Notes: generated from the sequence alone by a model not told the origin. 64,000 nucleotides of DNA from Tomocerus qinae (GCA_020055645.1 CM034546.1:27280001-27344000), one strand, 5' to 3'. Positions 28,591-41,100 are shown, numbered from the stretch's first letter. Numbers and translations: made by a program.

Positions 28591-29057
28591 TTATAATATT
28601 TTTCATTTCAAATGTCATAAAAATAAAATTCTGAGGACAAATGGCTACCGCCGATTGCAAATGCATGGAGGCGGCCATTTGGTACTCAGCTGTTATTTAT
28701 AAAATATTCTAACAAACAGAGGCAGCCGACATCAGCAAAAGTATGGCGGCGGCCCCTGCAATTTGTAAACCAAGTTTACAACGATATAAGAATTGGGCGG
28801 CTAGCGCACATTATTAAATTAATGTGTCGTTTAGAGAGACCATTCTATATAAACTGGTGCGTACACTTACCTGGACAGATTCGCCTTCTTGCGGTAGTAA
28901 GAACAGCGAGTACAGTCCAGTGTTGTGGAAGTACAAAACTAAATTTAAAATATAACAAGCAAAGGCTACCACCAGAATTAAGTTTTTGTAGGCGGCCTGA
29001 GCATAATGTATTGGTCCAAATAACAAATCATCGGGTGTTGGTGGGCATGTCCAAAAT

Positions 29058-32000
29058 TTGGGATGTCTTTTGATGACAGACAGGCCTAATAAAGGACGTA
29101 CCACCAACACCGATGATGTCAATTTTCTTCAGATCAATTTGCAACATTGTCAAACAGCCACTTCACTTTTGTTGAAGGAGGATCTGGGACAATCATATGT
29201 GATACTTATTCAGGAACCCTATGTCTACAGGGGTAAAGTCAGGGGCCTGAACAGAAAAGGGAGAATGCATGCTTTTGAGGGGCCTAAAAACCCTCGGGCA
29301 TGCATTGTCACTTCTCCTAATATAGTGACCTGGCCCCTTGTGGATTTCTGGAATAGGGATTTAGTAGCCATTAAAATAAAAGCAGGTGGGAGAGACATGG
29401 TTCTGACGTCTGCCTACCTGCCCTATGAAGAGGCCATACCCCCAAATCGGCTGGGCGACCTTGTTGACCACTGTGGACAACGGGGATGGCCTATTCAAAT
29501 TGGTAGCGATGCTAATGCCCACAATGAAATCTGGGGAAGCTCTGACACTAACGACAGGGGGAGAGCTTACCTAGAGTTTATTTCAATATCAAACCTTAAC
29601 ATTGCAAATAAGGGACACACTCCTACGTTTGTAACGACTAGACGCAAGGAAGTCATAGATGTCACATTGGCATCGGACGAAATTGTGGAGAATATTGTGG
29701 GATGGAAAGTGGAGCTGAAAGACTCTCTTTCCGACCACAGATATATCAGATGGAAAATGGACCTTGGAAAAAGGGTACCCATCTGCTATAGAAATCCTAG
29801 GAAAACAGATTGGGATTTGTATACTAGAGAGGCTCAGAAAAAACTGAAACTCCTGGGAACAAGCGAACTAAAAACCACTAAAGAACTGGATGACTGTGTA
29901 AGGGATGTAACAAATGCGTTAGTAACAGCCTTTTATAAGTCATGCCCTGAGAAGACTATAACAAGAAAACACTATGTTGCATGGTGGTCTCCTGACCTAA
30001 CGAGACTGAGGAAAAAGTACCGGGGCTTACAAAGAAAGTTTGACCAGGGCTTTTCGGCCTCAAAGGAGGAGGTCACTCAGGCACGTATTGAATTTCAAAA
30101 AGCACTGAGATCTGCAAAACGAGACTCTTGGAGGACGTTTTGCGAATCAGTAACTGAAACCCGAACAGCGTCAAGAGTCAGCAAAATTCTCCTCAAAGAC
30201 AACAGCAGGTCGCTAGGACCACTAGAGTCGGAGGATGGGACTCTAACAGAGTCAATGGATGAATCACTGCAGTTGCTGCTGAGGGCCCACTTTCCACCAG
30301 ACCCGAATTCGGAGTGGGTGGATCGGGGACATCAGTACAGCTGCAACTCTACCATTGATAAGATTATAACAAAAGAAAACATCTCAAAGGCAATTAGGAC
30401 GTTTGGGCCATACAAGTCAGCAGGTGGGGACAAAGTAACTCCTGCCATGATGCAGTATGTGACCAACGAACTAAGCGCGCATCTACAACGTATATTCAAA
30501 GCAAGTCTTGCTTTGGGTTACATTCCATCCGATTGGCGTACAACAAAAGTTGTCTTTTTGCCAAAGCCTGGGAAATCAAGTTATCAAAAGACAAATGCAT
30601 GGAGGCCAGTTTCCCTAACATCCTTTCTACTTAAGTGTCAAGAAAGGCTGGTCGATGGGGAACTGAGAACAGGCCCTCTTATGCAGAAAATGATTGATTA
30701 CAATCAATATGCTTACATTAAGGGCGTCTCTACTGATGCAGCACTGCATCAGCTTGTTGCTCGGATAGAGTACGCACTTAAAAGCAGGCAAATGGCTCTA
30801 GGAACCTTCCTAGATATTGAAGGGGCCTTTAGTCATGCAACATTTAAAGCAATAACAGAGGCCTTACACCGGGAGGGAATTGATATGTGCTTAGTTCGAT
30901 GGATTGAGCGCATGTTAATAGACCGCACTGTGGAGGCTAATGTTGATGGAGCTCAACAATTCAGAGTAGTAGAACGAGGGTGCCCGCAAGGGGGAGTCCT
31001 CTCACCGCTGTTGTGGAACCTTGTCATTCTTGAATTACTTGAGGAGCTGCATAGACTTCGTTCTGTACATAAACAGGCCTATGCAGATGACTTAACTACA
31101 CTACAAATTGGCTTTGACCAAAGCACTGTTAGAGACCTCTCACAAAGGGCTCTAACAGTGACTGACAACTGGTGTAAAAGGAGATCACTATCTATCCACC
31201 CAGACAAGATAGAAGTCATACTTTTCACCACAAATAGAAATATAAAGATGAAGCCTCTTACACTAGGGGATAAATCTATTCCATTTAAAAACGAAGTGAG
31301 GTACCTAGGTGTTGTCCTGGACAACAAACTAACATGGAAGCCTCACTGCGAATTAAAAGCCAAACAAGCGAATGCAAAGCTATTTCAATGTAGAAGGGCC
31401 CTGGGGAAAACCTGGGGACTTTCTCCCAAAACTACTAGTTGGCTATACACTGCTGTGGTGAGACCAGCCCTTGCCTATGGCATTGGAGTATGGATCACTG
31501 CAGTAGAAAATGGACAACGAATGAAAATTCTGGGGACAGTGCAGCGCACAGCACTGTTAATGACTACAGGAGCTATGCGCAGTACTCCTACAGCGGCAAT
31601 GGAATGCATTGTAGGTATTCCACCGCTGGAAATATATCTAAAAGAAATGGCAGTGTCGATATCGGCCCGACTGCGCAACACTGGGCAGTGGCTGTATTGG
31701 CAAGGCCGAGGTAGTAGCAATCGCACAAATCATGTCGATTTGCTAACCAAACTCTGGAGGGAGATCCCTGGATTGGCACTTCCCTGGGAAGCAATTCCTA
31801 AGGCGGGGCTAACTAGAGATCACCTCAAGGCATGGACTGGAATAGTCGAACCTTTTGAAAAAGAAATGATTCTAGAACCATCAGAAAAGCTTGCAATATG
31901 CTATACTGATGGGTCTAGAATCAATGAACAATCAGGAGCAGCAGCTGTTCTGTTTCTACCAGAGGGTGTGCAAGAAATTGCACAACCACTGGGAGATACA

Positions 32001-32600
32001 GTACCGTTTTCCAATCTGAAGTGTATGCTATAATGATGGCCGTCAATGGACTAATCGAAAAAGATTGGGACAGTGAGGCAATAATTTATAGCGATTCAAG
32101 GAGTGCCATTCAAGCGCTAGGAGCGGATACCACAGTGTCTGCCCTGGTCCTTGAATGTTCTCAAACTAATAGCAAGAGCCAATGGAAACATTACTCTGCA
32201 CTGGGTACCAAGTCATTCAGGCATACCAGGAAACGACATTGTCGATGAAATGGCGAAAGAAGCGGCAGGGACCACACCTTGTGGGCCTGAGCCGTTTTTG
32301 GCGCTCTCCGAAAAAACAATTAAATCAATGATTGGGAGTTGGGCCTCGGCACAGCACACCAAGATATGGGAAAGTAGGAATGACTGTCGGCAGACAAAAA
32401 TTTTTCTGCCCGCTCCGAGGAGAGGGATCAGTAAATACTGTCGAAGTCTTAAAAGAGAGTCTTTGCGGGCTTTCGTACATATGGTTACAGGTCATTGTTA
32501 CCTAGCAAAGCATGTAAAAAACATCAACGGGCGGGGGTCTGCTCTTTGTCCACACTGTGGCTTAGAGGATGAGACACCTGTCCATCTGGTGGCATTTTAA
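29058..32600 (+). pseudogene. LINE pol protein: endonuclease, reverse transcriptase, broken RNase H
   Basis: An intact frame from 29058 to 32033 encodes an apurinic-type endonuclease (FLQINLQHC; LIQEPYV; IGSDANAHNEIWG; LSDHRYIRW). It then encodes a reverse transcriptase (FLPKPGK; WRPVSLTSF; FLDIEGAF; GCPQGGVLSPLLWNL; YADD at about 31080). RNase H starts with CYTDGSR near 31900 but the frame breaks at about 32020 and again at about 32150. It continues as IIYSDSRSAIQAL and LHWVPSHSGIPGNDIVDEMA, ending in a CCHC-type motif (CPHCGLEDETPVHL). Two frameshifts in RNase H make this copy non-autonomous. Upstream starts other than 29058 are possible. Confidence 0.88.
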
Positions 32601-33827
32601 CCGCGATACGCAATGGTAAGAAACCTGAACATGGGTTACTGCGTGATACCGACTAATACTCTGTCTGAGATACCCTTTTCTTCGATGCTAAGGTTCTATA
32701 TCATGGCTAGTCGAAAAGATGGTTAACCCTACAGTAACCTGTACCGAGGAGTTGGCAATAGGCCCGTTTTTGCGGCCTGCGCCCTGGACGGCATATCTTA
32801 TCTATAGTATGTCGTCCACCTCTTATAACAGAACAGAACAGAAGTAGGGGCGAGTACGGTATTACTTGAGCTGAGCTTTGTGTGGTAGGGATGGGTAAGG
32901 TATGACTTGAACCTAGCTTAAGTGGTAGGAATGGATACGGGAAGGATGATAGGAACCATACACTCAACCTACTTACACATTCGATTGTCTAAAATATATT
33001 ACCAATACATTACCAATACATTACCAATATATTACCTTACGCACGTGGTATTCCAAGAAAAACAATATTACCACGAGCTTTATTACTATAAGGTCAAAGC
33101 CAACAGCTCTATTTCTGATTGTTAGTAAATATAACTATAAGACTTCCATTGCGCACTTATTGAATACCAAAATTGTCTCTACATAATAACAATAAGCCAC
33201 ATATTATTCAAGCTTTGCATACTTGAAGTATTTATGTATATGGTAGAGTGATAGTTCATAATATATAGTTTATAAGCTTATTTGTTCACTTCTCGTAAGT
33301 AAACAGTCAAATTCTGGGAACAAATTCTATTAATAGAAAGATTCTTGTGGGAGTTTGGATTGTTTTCTACTTTGACAGTATACTTTGGATTTTACAAAAT
33401 AAATTTACGTAAAACAATTTATTATATTGTATATCGATCTTGTCTTTTGACCTTTACTTTAGGGATGGAGTACGGTAGGGTAAGGTGTGGTTCCTTCATC
33501 GTAAGTTGAGTACGGTAGGGTACGGTAAGACTGCTTACTTTACTGGATGAGTACGGTAGGGTACGGTATGCTTTAGAATCCGACGGAGTGATTACGGTAG
33601 GTACGGTATGTTTCCTTACTTTACGAGTTGGGTTGGGTAGGGTACGGTAAAACTCCTTACTTTACTGGCTGAGTATTGTAGGGTACGGTATGGTTCCTTA
33701 CTTTACGTGTTGAGTATGGTAAGGTAAGGTATGCAAGCACGATAAAGCCCACCTCTGGAGCAAAGAATACCAAAAATGTAATTTTCAGTATCATTTCATT
33801 AACTATTGACTTGACAAGTTGAAATTG

Positions 33828-33910
33828 AAACAAGAGAAAAGGTTTCCTCCTAGTCTTTAATACCTTCCAATTGCTGTGTCAATAAATCTGCACTGGAATT
33901 TTAGCAAACA
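33828..33910 (-). pseudogene. Second relic of an Hsp70-like lid-coding end
   Basis: The stretch AAGAGAAAAGGTTTCCTCCT and what follows, including CAATTGCTGTGTCAATAA, aligns with 34977-35050 inside the lid region of gene C. It is broken by indels. It lies just beyond the hAT element and marks another decayed unit of the gene array. Confidence 0.5.
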
Positions 33911-34973
33911 AGATTTACTCACACATTTGAAATTAAAATTAATACTACTTCACGAAAGTTTATGCAATAATAATTACGTAATAATAATAAGCCATACCAT
34001 AGTAAAAGGTCGCCCAGCTGTTTTGGACATGAGTATACTGCTACATATGTCTTGGCGCGTTGTACGATTCTTGACGGAATGACTTGTCAGTTGTCACATT
34101 GTTGTGTTAGTGCGAGGATATGCTCACTTTTCTTCAAATGTTTATTTCATAACTTTACATTAACACGTTTATCATAGAATGATTCCTAGCAATGTTGTCT
34201 TAAATTTACGACATTTAGGGTCTTCATCAGTCTTTATCTTTGTTTAAGCTTACGTTTACTTTTACCAAGAATATGATTTTATTTTCTTTATGTTTTTCGA
34301 GCATTAATAGTCATGGATTGACTTTTATTGAATACTTTTCAATGGTTTAATGCAAAATAATTTTTGAAAGCAGCCATAAGAGCATAAGAGGTATAGTAAT
34401 TTGCTAATAATAAACAAATACATGGATAATGTGATGGAAGGAAATGTAAAATAAATATTCTGTATATCCATTAAAGTAAGTCAACCTTATCAATAGTAAT
34501 ATTTATATGAAGTACAGTCAGTATACCTATATATGGCTTGAACGATAAGATAAATTTATTGGGTTTCAAACATTTGATCATGTACATGTGCCTAAATAGT
34601 GTTTTCGTTAAATCCTTAATGACAAATTAATATTTAGTTAATGTGTAGTCATCATCATCAGAAAGAATGAAATGTTAAATACCGTTTTTATTTTAACGTT
34701 TTAACAAATGAATATTCTAAATAAATGATTCCAATACACATCTACATTAGCACTTTATAATATTAATTATGAATCCTATTTGTTTCATTGATAATAATAT
34801 TATTTAAACGACACATTATATTACCTAATAGCTATGAAATAATAGAACTACACCTTTCCCTAATATACCTAAATTGACAATAGACAAGAAGGTGCAAATT
34901 TCCATGCAAATTTTCATTTCTAGTTATCATTTTAACTCTACTATTTACATAATTAATTGAAATTATTATACAA

Positions 34974-37900
34974 TCACAAAAGAAAGGTTTCTTCAGCCTT
35001 TTTAAGACTTTGCAATTGCTGTTTCAGTAACTCGGAGTTTGAATTTTTATCTTTCAGGACTTGGTCACATATTGCCAACGTGCTATGTAATGCTCGTTTG
35101 AATGATTTTGAAAGTGATACTCGGCTTTCAACTAAATTCGATATTCGTTCGAATTCTTTTTTTAAAACAGTATGAATTTTCTCCCGTGCCTCAACTTCTT
35201 TTTGCAAATTGTGGATTTCCTTTATATTTACCTCCATTTCCCTTTTCCTTTGTTCATTCGAATTGTTGGTTTGTTGGATTACGTATATCTCCTCTTTTAC
35301 CGTACCAGACAGACCAAATGCTTGAGCGGTTAGCAAACCTGATTTATCAAACATAAACTGCAGTTGTCCACGATTGTAACCTTCTGATTTGTAATGAGCA
35401 GGTACTGAATAAACACCCAATGGAAATGTTTTACCTTGTAATTTATACAAATGGAAATGCTTACGTAGCTTATTATCTTGGAACTCAAAAGGGACGTCCC
35501 TTAATGTCGGTAACGGAATATTTCTGTCAATTGTTATCGTTTTTGCATTTTCTGGACATTCTATGACAACACCATACTGCAAAGCTTCCTTAACAGTAAA
35601 ACTCCGACCCGATCTGAGTTCCTCAGCATAATATATAGTCCCAAAGACTATTGAGCTCGAAAAGCATTCATTTGACACATTCGCATTCTTGCAGAATTTT
35701 TGGACTTTTTTCTTGTCTGGTGTAAAATTTGTTTTGCTCTGACCTGATCTTACTAACACCATAAGTTTATTCTCAACGCCAGATTTCTGAACGGCATCAT
35801 TTAAAGTTATTTCTACGTCTGAGGGTGCGTAACCAACCATACTTTTTAAATGTGCTACGATGCCGCCACCTTTCAATTCGTTCACAAATACAGGGTTACA
35901 TGAAGACAGCATGACAATTTCTCGATCGGTGACCTTGAAAACGGTTGATGAATCATTTTCATACTCTGATATGTAAGAATGAACAGTTATGTTGAAGCTG
36001 AAGTTCCGATTTGCATTAAACTGGGTTTTATATTGGGATGTGAAGCGGAAAGTAACAGCAGCTGCAGCGTTTTCACTCAGAATCTCCATTACCTCAAATC
36101 CTGCCAAACTAGCACTGTCTTTTATCATTTGCCGTTGCACGTTGTCAAACATGTTTGGGACACTTATCACGCATCTGTAAATACTTTCATTGAAATACCC
36201 AGCAGCAACGGATTTTATGGTATAAAAAATCAAAGCAACAATTACTTCCTGCTGAATTTGTCTTTCAATCCCCATTACAATTGTCTTGTAGGTAGTGCCA
36301 ACTTCATTCAACAATATTTCCTCCACATTTATACCAAAGTTGTCAGTGTCGACGCCGACAGATATATTCTTCGATAAATTGAGGTAATTTGGTATTCCTA
36401 CGCTGTTGTTTGGTAATTTATAGAGCATAGGGTTACCATTCCTGTAAATTCCAAACCTGATTTCAGCCAAGCCAAATTGAATTCCTAAGATTGACAATTC
36501 AGCTTCCGTGGAATTTTTGTCATGGATATTTTTCCCGCGAACTTTCTTGTGCTCTACATCCATGTCTTCAGAAAGCTTTTTTGAGAACTGTTCTACTATT
36601 TCCATAGGTAAAGAAGGCAATTCTTTGTAAAACCTGTTTAGAGCCCTTTCTTTGGCGCTGTTATGAAACTCGTACAGTGTTGTCACCTTTAAATCTTTGA
36701 CATCCTGGATACATTTTTTCAATTGAATCCTGTAAAGTTTAAAAGCCTCCGTTTCTACTTTCTTTGCTGTTTCAAGGAGATTTGTGTAATTCGTCTTTAT
36801 GAAATCTGTTTTTATCTTTTCAAGTATTCCTCTCGCTTTCTGTTTCACGCGTTGAATTGCACCAAAGTCATTTAAGGCTGTGTTCTTTTGATTTTCCAAG
36901 TCTGTGCCATATTTCAAAGACTTCAGAACAATGTCCACAGTATTTTCATCAGCGCTTTCCAATTCATTTTCTTTAAACATTAATAAATCCACATAACTTT
37001 TAATTTGTTTTTCGTAAAACCCAAGGCCAATGAAGATGGCTTCATCAACTGCTTTTCTTTCTGTTTCTCGGATATTGTTATTCAAATTTTCAGCTTCGGT
37101 TAAAACTTTATTCAAATAAGGTTCATACCACATAGGAATTTCAGAATTGTCGTTCATTTTTCTGGATTTTGTCCTTATTTTTGCATTTTCCAACCAAATC
37201 TTGAAATCATCAAAAGCATAGTACAATTGATCATCAAACTGCTTCTGTATTTCAGCTTGTAGTTTGCACAATCTGTAGAGATGATTTTTCTCGGTATTGA
37301 GCCTCATTATTTCATCACCATGGTAAAATTTTAAGCTCCTTTCGTTTGCACTGCTTTTATTTTGCAGGGATGGTTGTCGACCTTCCAAAAATTTTAATAG
37401 TTTCTCATATTTTTCATGAACTTCTTGCAAAAGTTCTTGCTTACAATTACCTTTTTCGAGACACGAGATAGAATCTTGCAAATCTTTCAAGCTGTTTTCA
37501 ATGAAATCCATTTCAACTTCTAGTAGGTCGTTTGTGCTTGCTTCATCATGGGAAGACCCTTTGGTAATTAAAGAAAGGGAAGGCTCTTTGCTTTGGACAC
37601 GGTGATCGGGAATGGATGCACCTGAGGAACTTTTCTTAGAAACCCTAATTTTATCTTGCTCCTTATTACATTGAAGCGTTTTTGTGTCAAGATCATCGAC
37701 AGTATTAACAACAGATTTCAGCTGTTGAAGAAAATCATGGGTGGTCTTGTAACATTTTCCTGCCGTTACATTCTTTAGTAGCTTGGTTACAGAAAATGAA
37801 GCCATCAAAAAACATTTGAGATGATATTTATATTCTTTTTTCAAATATTTTAGTTCACCTTGAAAATCGTCTGGTAAGGTGTCGCAGTATTTTGGCAATG

Positions 37901-38099
37901 AATATTTTAAGCTTTCTTCAAAATTGCTTTCCCATGTTTGAGAATTCTGGTTGACCCGTGGGGAATCTTCAGCTTCTAAATCTGCAGAAACTTGGATAGG
38001 TGCGTTTATTAAAACATTATAAAAGGATGACTTTTGCCGCGATTTGAAGTACAAGTATTGAGTGCACTGATTCATCAACAGGGTCATACTGTTTTCTAC
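34974..38099 (-). CDS. Gene C, main exon: helical region, degenerate Hsp70-like domain and lid
   Basis: The exon begins at 38099 after a TTTACAG acceptor and continues the GTPase exon in phase (VENSMTLLMNQC...), giving about 1041 residues. The first ~560 are helical and charged, with a likely disordered Ser/Lys-rich stretch (KKSSSGASIPDHRVQ). The Hsp70-like domain starts at SILGIQFGLAEIRFGIYRNG and shares its decayed signatures with gene A: no IDLGTT, PNMFDNVQRQMIKDSASLAGF and LSENAAAAVTF, and no DLGGGTFD. A beta substrate-binding-like part (FPLGVYSVPAHY...) is followed by a ~110-residue helical lid ending KKAEETFLL. ATPase function is unlikely; scaffolding or peptide binding is inferred. The frame is fully open over 3.1 kb, suggesting selection to keep it. 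Confidence 0.82.
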   Translation of the reverse strand, partial: VENSMTLLMNQCTQYLYFKSRQKSSFYNVLINAPIQVSADLEAEDSPRVNQNSQTWESNFEESLKYSLPKYCDTLPDDFQGELKYLKKEYKYHLKCFLMASFSVTKLLKNVTAGKCYKTTHDFLQQLKSVVNTVDDLDTKTLQCNKEQDKIRVSKKSSSGASIPDHRVQSKEPSLSLITKGSSHDEASTNDLLEVEMDFIENSLKDLQDSISCLEKGNCKQELLQEVHEKYEKLLKFLEGRQPSLQNKSSANERSLKFYHGDEIMRLNTEKNHLYRLCKLQAEIQKQFDDQLYYAFDDFKIWLENAKIRTKSRKMNDNSEIPMWYEPYLNKVLTEAENLNNNIRETERKAVDEAIFIGLGFYEKQIKSYVDLLMFKENELESADENTVDIVLKSLKYGTDLENQKNTALNDFGAIQRVKQKARGILEKIKTDFIKTNYTNLLETAKKVETEAFKLYRIQLKKCIQDVKDLKVTTLYEFHNSAKERALNRFYKELPSLPMEIVEQFSKKLSEDMDVEHKKVRGKNIHDKNSTEAELSILGIQFGLAEIRFGIYRNGNPMLYKLPNNSVGIPNYLNLSKNISVGVDTDNFGINVEEILLNEVGTTYKTIVMGIERQIQQEVIVALIFYTIKSVAAGYFNESIYRCVISVPNMFDNVQRQMIKDSASLAGFEVMEILSENAAAAVTFRFTSQYKTQFNANRNFSFNITVHSYISEYENDSSTVFKVTDREIVMLSSCNPVFVNELKGGGIVAHLKSMVGYAPSDVEITLNDAVQKSGVENKLMVLVRSGQSKTNFTPDKKKVQKFCKNANVSNECFSSSIVFGTIYYAEELRSGRSFTVKEALQYGVVIECPENAKTITIDRNIPLPTLRDVPFEFQDNKLRKHFHLYKLQGKTFPLGVYSVPAHYKSEGYNRGQLQFMFDKSGLLTAQAFGLSGTVKEEIYVIQQTNNSNEQRKREMEVNIKEIHNLQKEVEAREKIHTVLKKEFERISNLVESRVSLSKSFKRALHSTLAICDQVLKDKNSNSELLKQQLQSLKKAEETFLL

Positions 38100-38275
38100 C
38101 TGTAAACAAAGGTGCAAATGTATCGGCATTGTAATCGTAAGTGCAGTAGTTATTACTACGAATATAATCAAAACGATAAATTGGAATGCCATGAACTGAT
38201 AGTTAAACTTATATTTGGTCATTATTGGATGATATTTTAAAAATACATTTATATAAATAAGTTTGGTATTGTTAC

Positions 38276-38746
38276 CTCATTATCCTCGTCAAAATATGGG
38301 TGAACATAAAGTAACGTTGATGACAGCCCAGTACAAATTAACTGCAGTTTGGAATAAATGATGGAAACATTTTCATTCTTTTCATTAATATTAATATCTA
38401 GTATTACCAAAGTGATACTCTGATCTACAAAGCGGACGGGCACCAGAGATGCATTTATCGTTCCAAGGCCTGAGGTGATTTTCTCTTTCTTCCCAAAACC
38501 AAATCCATGCCATTTTTTCTCACCGCTGATAGCCCATGCGTGATTACATCCGACTTTTAAGAATGCCAACACGAAGTTTAATAATGTAGATTTTCCAACG
38601 TTTCGGCCACCAATCGCGGTGATTACAATAGTGGGAGAGTTTTTATCCGAGTTTGCAAATAATTCTTCTAATTCAATTGGGTTCACAGTGATAGAATGGT
38701 CCACAATGTTGACAATATCTTTAATAACTGCTTCCTTTGACAAAGC
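38276..38746 (-). CDS. Gene C, GTPase exon: degraded GBP/atlastin-like G domain
   Basis: A 157-codon exon from a TACTACAG acceptor (38746) to a GTAACA donor (38275-38270), joined in phase to 38099. The P-loop is intact (GGRNVGKSTLLN). The DTxG switch-II motif is LDININ and no RD guanine motif is seen. A G-domain-like stretch, ICTGLSSTLLYV, corresponds to the LLSSTFVYN of GBPs and LLSTVTVYN of gene D. The protein may bind but probably not hydrolyse nucleotide normally. The initiating exon upstream was not found; the acceptor falls at the residue after the start methionine of gene D (MALQ/ALSK), so a small first exon may contribute the ATG. Confidence 0.75.
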
Positions 38747-38779
38747 CTGTAGTAACAATAATATATTTTATGGCATATT

Positions 38780-41100
38780 TAAAGGTCCTGTTAATTGGTT
38801 GGATGTAAAAACACCTAAAACAAAAATCCAAAACTTATGTGGATTATGCAAATGTCGATGTATATTATGCAACGACAAAGAAGATAATGCAATGACATTT
38901 GAGATAATGCAACGACATAAGTAGATAATGCAAAAATAGTTGGATAATTCAAATACGCCCGAAGTTCCTACAATGATTATGTTGATTATGGTTAACATTA
39001 GTATGCAATTTTCCCTCCAAAAATGTGGAACGTTTACGATCGCACACTTCAAGGTCTTCCACGCGCTACAAATTCACATTAAAGCATTGACTATACAAGG
39101 AAATGTATATAAAATAAAATGAACGAATGTAAATAATAAAGACAGTTTTGATGACGATTTAACCCTAGTTTTCCCAGGACATAAAATAACGTTAAATGGC
39201 CAAGTAGCCATGCATAGCTGTGCGTTGTGATTGGTTGTCCACGCGTGGATTGCTTAACTAGCAAAAACTTTCATAGAGGGTAAATGCAATCCCGATTTTA
39301 TGCGAAATTCGTACTTTTTTTAGGAGAATCCCTAAGGATCTGAGACCATTGGTTCTACACTGATACATTAAATGTAAAAAAGATTCGTCGAAACCTATTC
39401 TATGCAGGACATTCTGAAAATTTCACATTTTTGTCTGCTGTAAGATATAATCTTTAAACCCTTAGGGATTTTCCTAAAAAAAGTTTATGTATAATTTAAA
39501 TGGGAATATGAAAGTCGGAAAATCTGTCCGTAACTAGGAACCCGGATTTTAAATTAATATCTTTAAAATGGATGCCAATTGCCAGGTAATTACAATAAAC
39601 GAAAATAATTTTTTCACTTACCATGTTCAAATTTGGTCTAAATTGTACCTATAGTAAATTGAGGACCAAATATAAGATGAAAAATAAAAACATTTAAAAT
39701 GTTGCCACAATTTGCACACAAACATATAACGTGATCTGTTATCAGAACCGGCGAGGCTATCTATTTTGCCAGTACCGAAATTACTGACAAGAATTTGATG
39801 TGATAGGAAACAATATAATGTGCATAATATATATTAGATTGACACACAGTTAATGATATGAAATGATTTTGCTGTATTTGCGATAATTCGTCCTGAATAT
39901 ATATGCACAAACATAAAATGACAACACACATATCATATATTGTACTTTATATACGACTAATATGACATATTTACAATGCTAGCAGCTGCATAAAATGCTC
40001 AAAAGCTTTGACCCCATTATCTTTTGCCCAGGACCGTAACCAGAAGAAGTGATTGGAAATTGTTTTAAAAAAAGAAATAAGAATCATAGTTTATAATTTT
40101 ATTGTTTTGTTCGAAACTTACCGATTATGCATTCTAGAGAAGTAAAAAATGGTATGCAACAATCAACATGTAAACACAGCTATAAAGATTATTGGCTCCA
40201 CTACATGTGTACAAATTTCATAGCAACATTAAAATTTCATAATAAAAAATTAAACGTACAGTGAAATTTTATTATTGGTTGACAATATTGACTAAAGAAT
40301 CAATTAAAGAAGTTACATAATATGCATGAATGAAAAGCTAAAAAGTTTAAGTATTCAATTACTTATAAAATTATTGGTTAGTATAAAATTATTAATTCTC
40401 GAGGACATTTCGTACTAAGAAGGTGAATTTGATTACGCCAATGCTAAATAAAATAGTTTTGCTACTTCAACGCAGCAGTATGTATGATACGATACATATT
40501 ATATGCCTGCTGTGTATAACACATGACACACTGATAAACTCATATTAGGTATTATATTTCCTTTTCCCATCAACAACATTTCAAAACACTACAATATAAA
40601 ATCAAAAATAGTTTTCTGTTTCATCGTATTGGGTTTACTGTATTGCGTTGGTCAAGAAATATTCAATATAAAAGCACAAATTTAACAGTAAGTAAAAATT
40701 CATACCTGGTTTCTCACTATTATTAGATAGGGGAAAGAATGACGACGTTATAACTTTTCATTGTTAATTTGCACAGATTTATAACCTCCGGCAAATAAAA
40801 AATTAGAATTAAAATAACTAAATTAAATTAGAATTATGTCCACCATTTTAACAATGACAACTTTTCTATGCTCCTTTCAGTGCGATTTTAAAAATCTTAG
40901 TTCACATATATTTTATCCCAATTTTGATCCACAGCTATTTAATCTGAACAATTTTATTCGACTCCAGAAATATATAGCACCATTAACGACAGATTTTAAA
41001 CATGATTCTGTCGGAAAAGTATCGAGGAAGAAAAGTCACATAACAAAGACAAAGACGTCATCATTTAAAGCTTAAATTGAGATAGAAAAAACTTCGTGGT
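38780..41100. other. Divergent intergenic region between genes C and D
   Basis: The 5' ends of gene C (-) and gene D (+) face each other, so their promoters must lie here. It holds a short tandem stretch at 38835-38950 (GATAATGCAACGACA words) and a decayed foldback at about 39270-39520 related to 6568-6897. No convincing gene is seen. Confidence 0.55.

Larger units (their letters stand above)
28178..32841 (+). mobile_element. Non-LTR retrotransposon (APE-RT-RNaseH type), inserted in a hAT element
   Basis: Flanked by the 11-bp duplication AAGTAGGGGCG (28167-28177 and 32842-32852). It ends in a short CAGAA-type repeat (about 32824-32841) and contains the pol frame described separately. No ORF1/gag is recognisable in the ~880 bases before pol, which include an ATT microsatellite, so the copy is probably 5'-defective. 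Domain order (endonuclease, reverse transcriptase, RNase H) fits the I/LOA/R1-related groups. Confidence 0.85.
27976..33757. mobile_element. Non-autonomous hAT element interrupted by a LINE
   Basis: Terminal inverted repeats CAGAGGTGGGC at the left and its complement at the right are flanked by the 8-bp duplication GAGCAAAG (27968-27975 and 33758-33765), as expected for hAT. Subterminal parts carry many GGATGGGTA / TACGGTAGGGTACGGTA words. Without the nested LINE the element would be about 1.1 kb. No hAT transposase was found. Confidence 0.88.

Noticed and set aside
28200..28634. 144-codon frame ending in poly-isoleucine
   Set aside because: It reads through the ATT microsatellite in the 5' part of the LINE; low-complexity artefact.
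28822..29073. LINE ORF1 candidate
   Set aside because: Only 83 codons with no zinc-knuckle or RNA-binding motif.
38100..38222. Hydrophobic N-terminal extension that would give gene C a membrane anchor
   Set aside because: These codons lie in the intron. A TTTACAG acceptor at 38100 and homology to gene D place the exon start at 38099.
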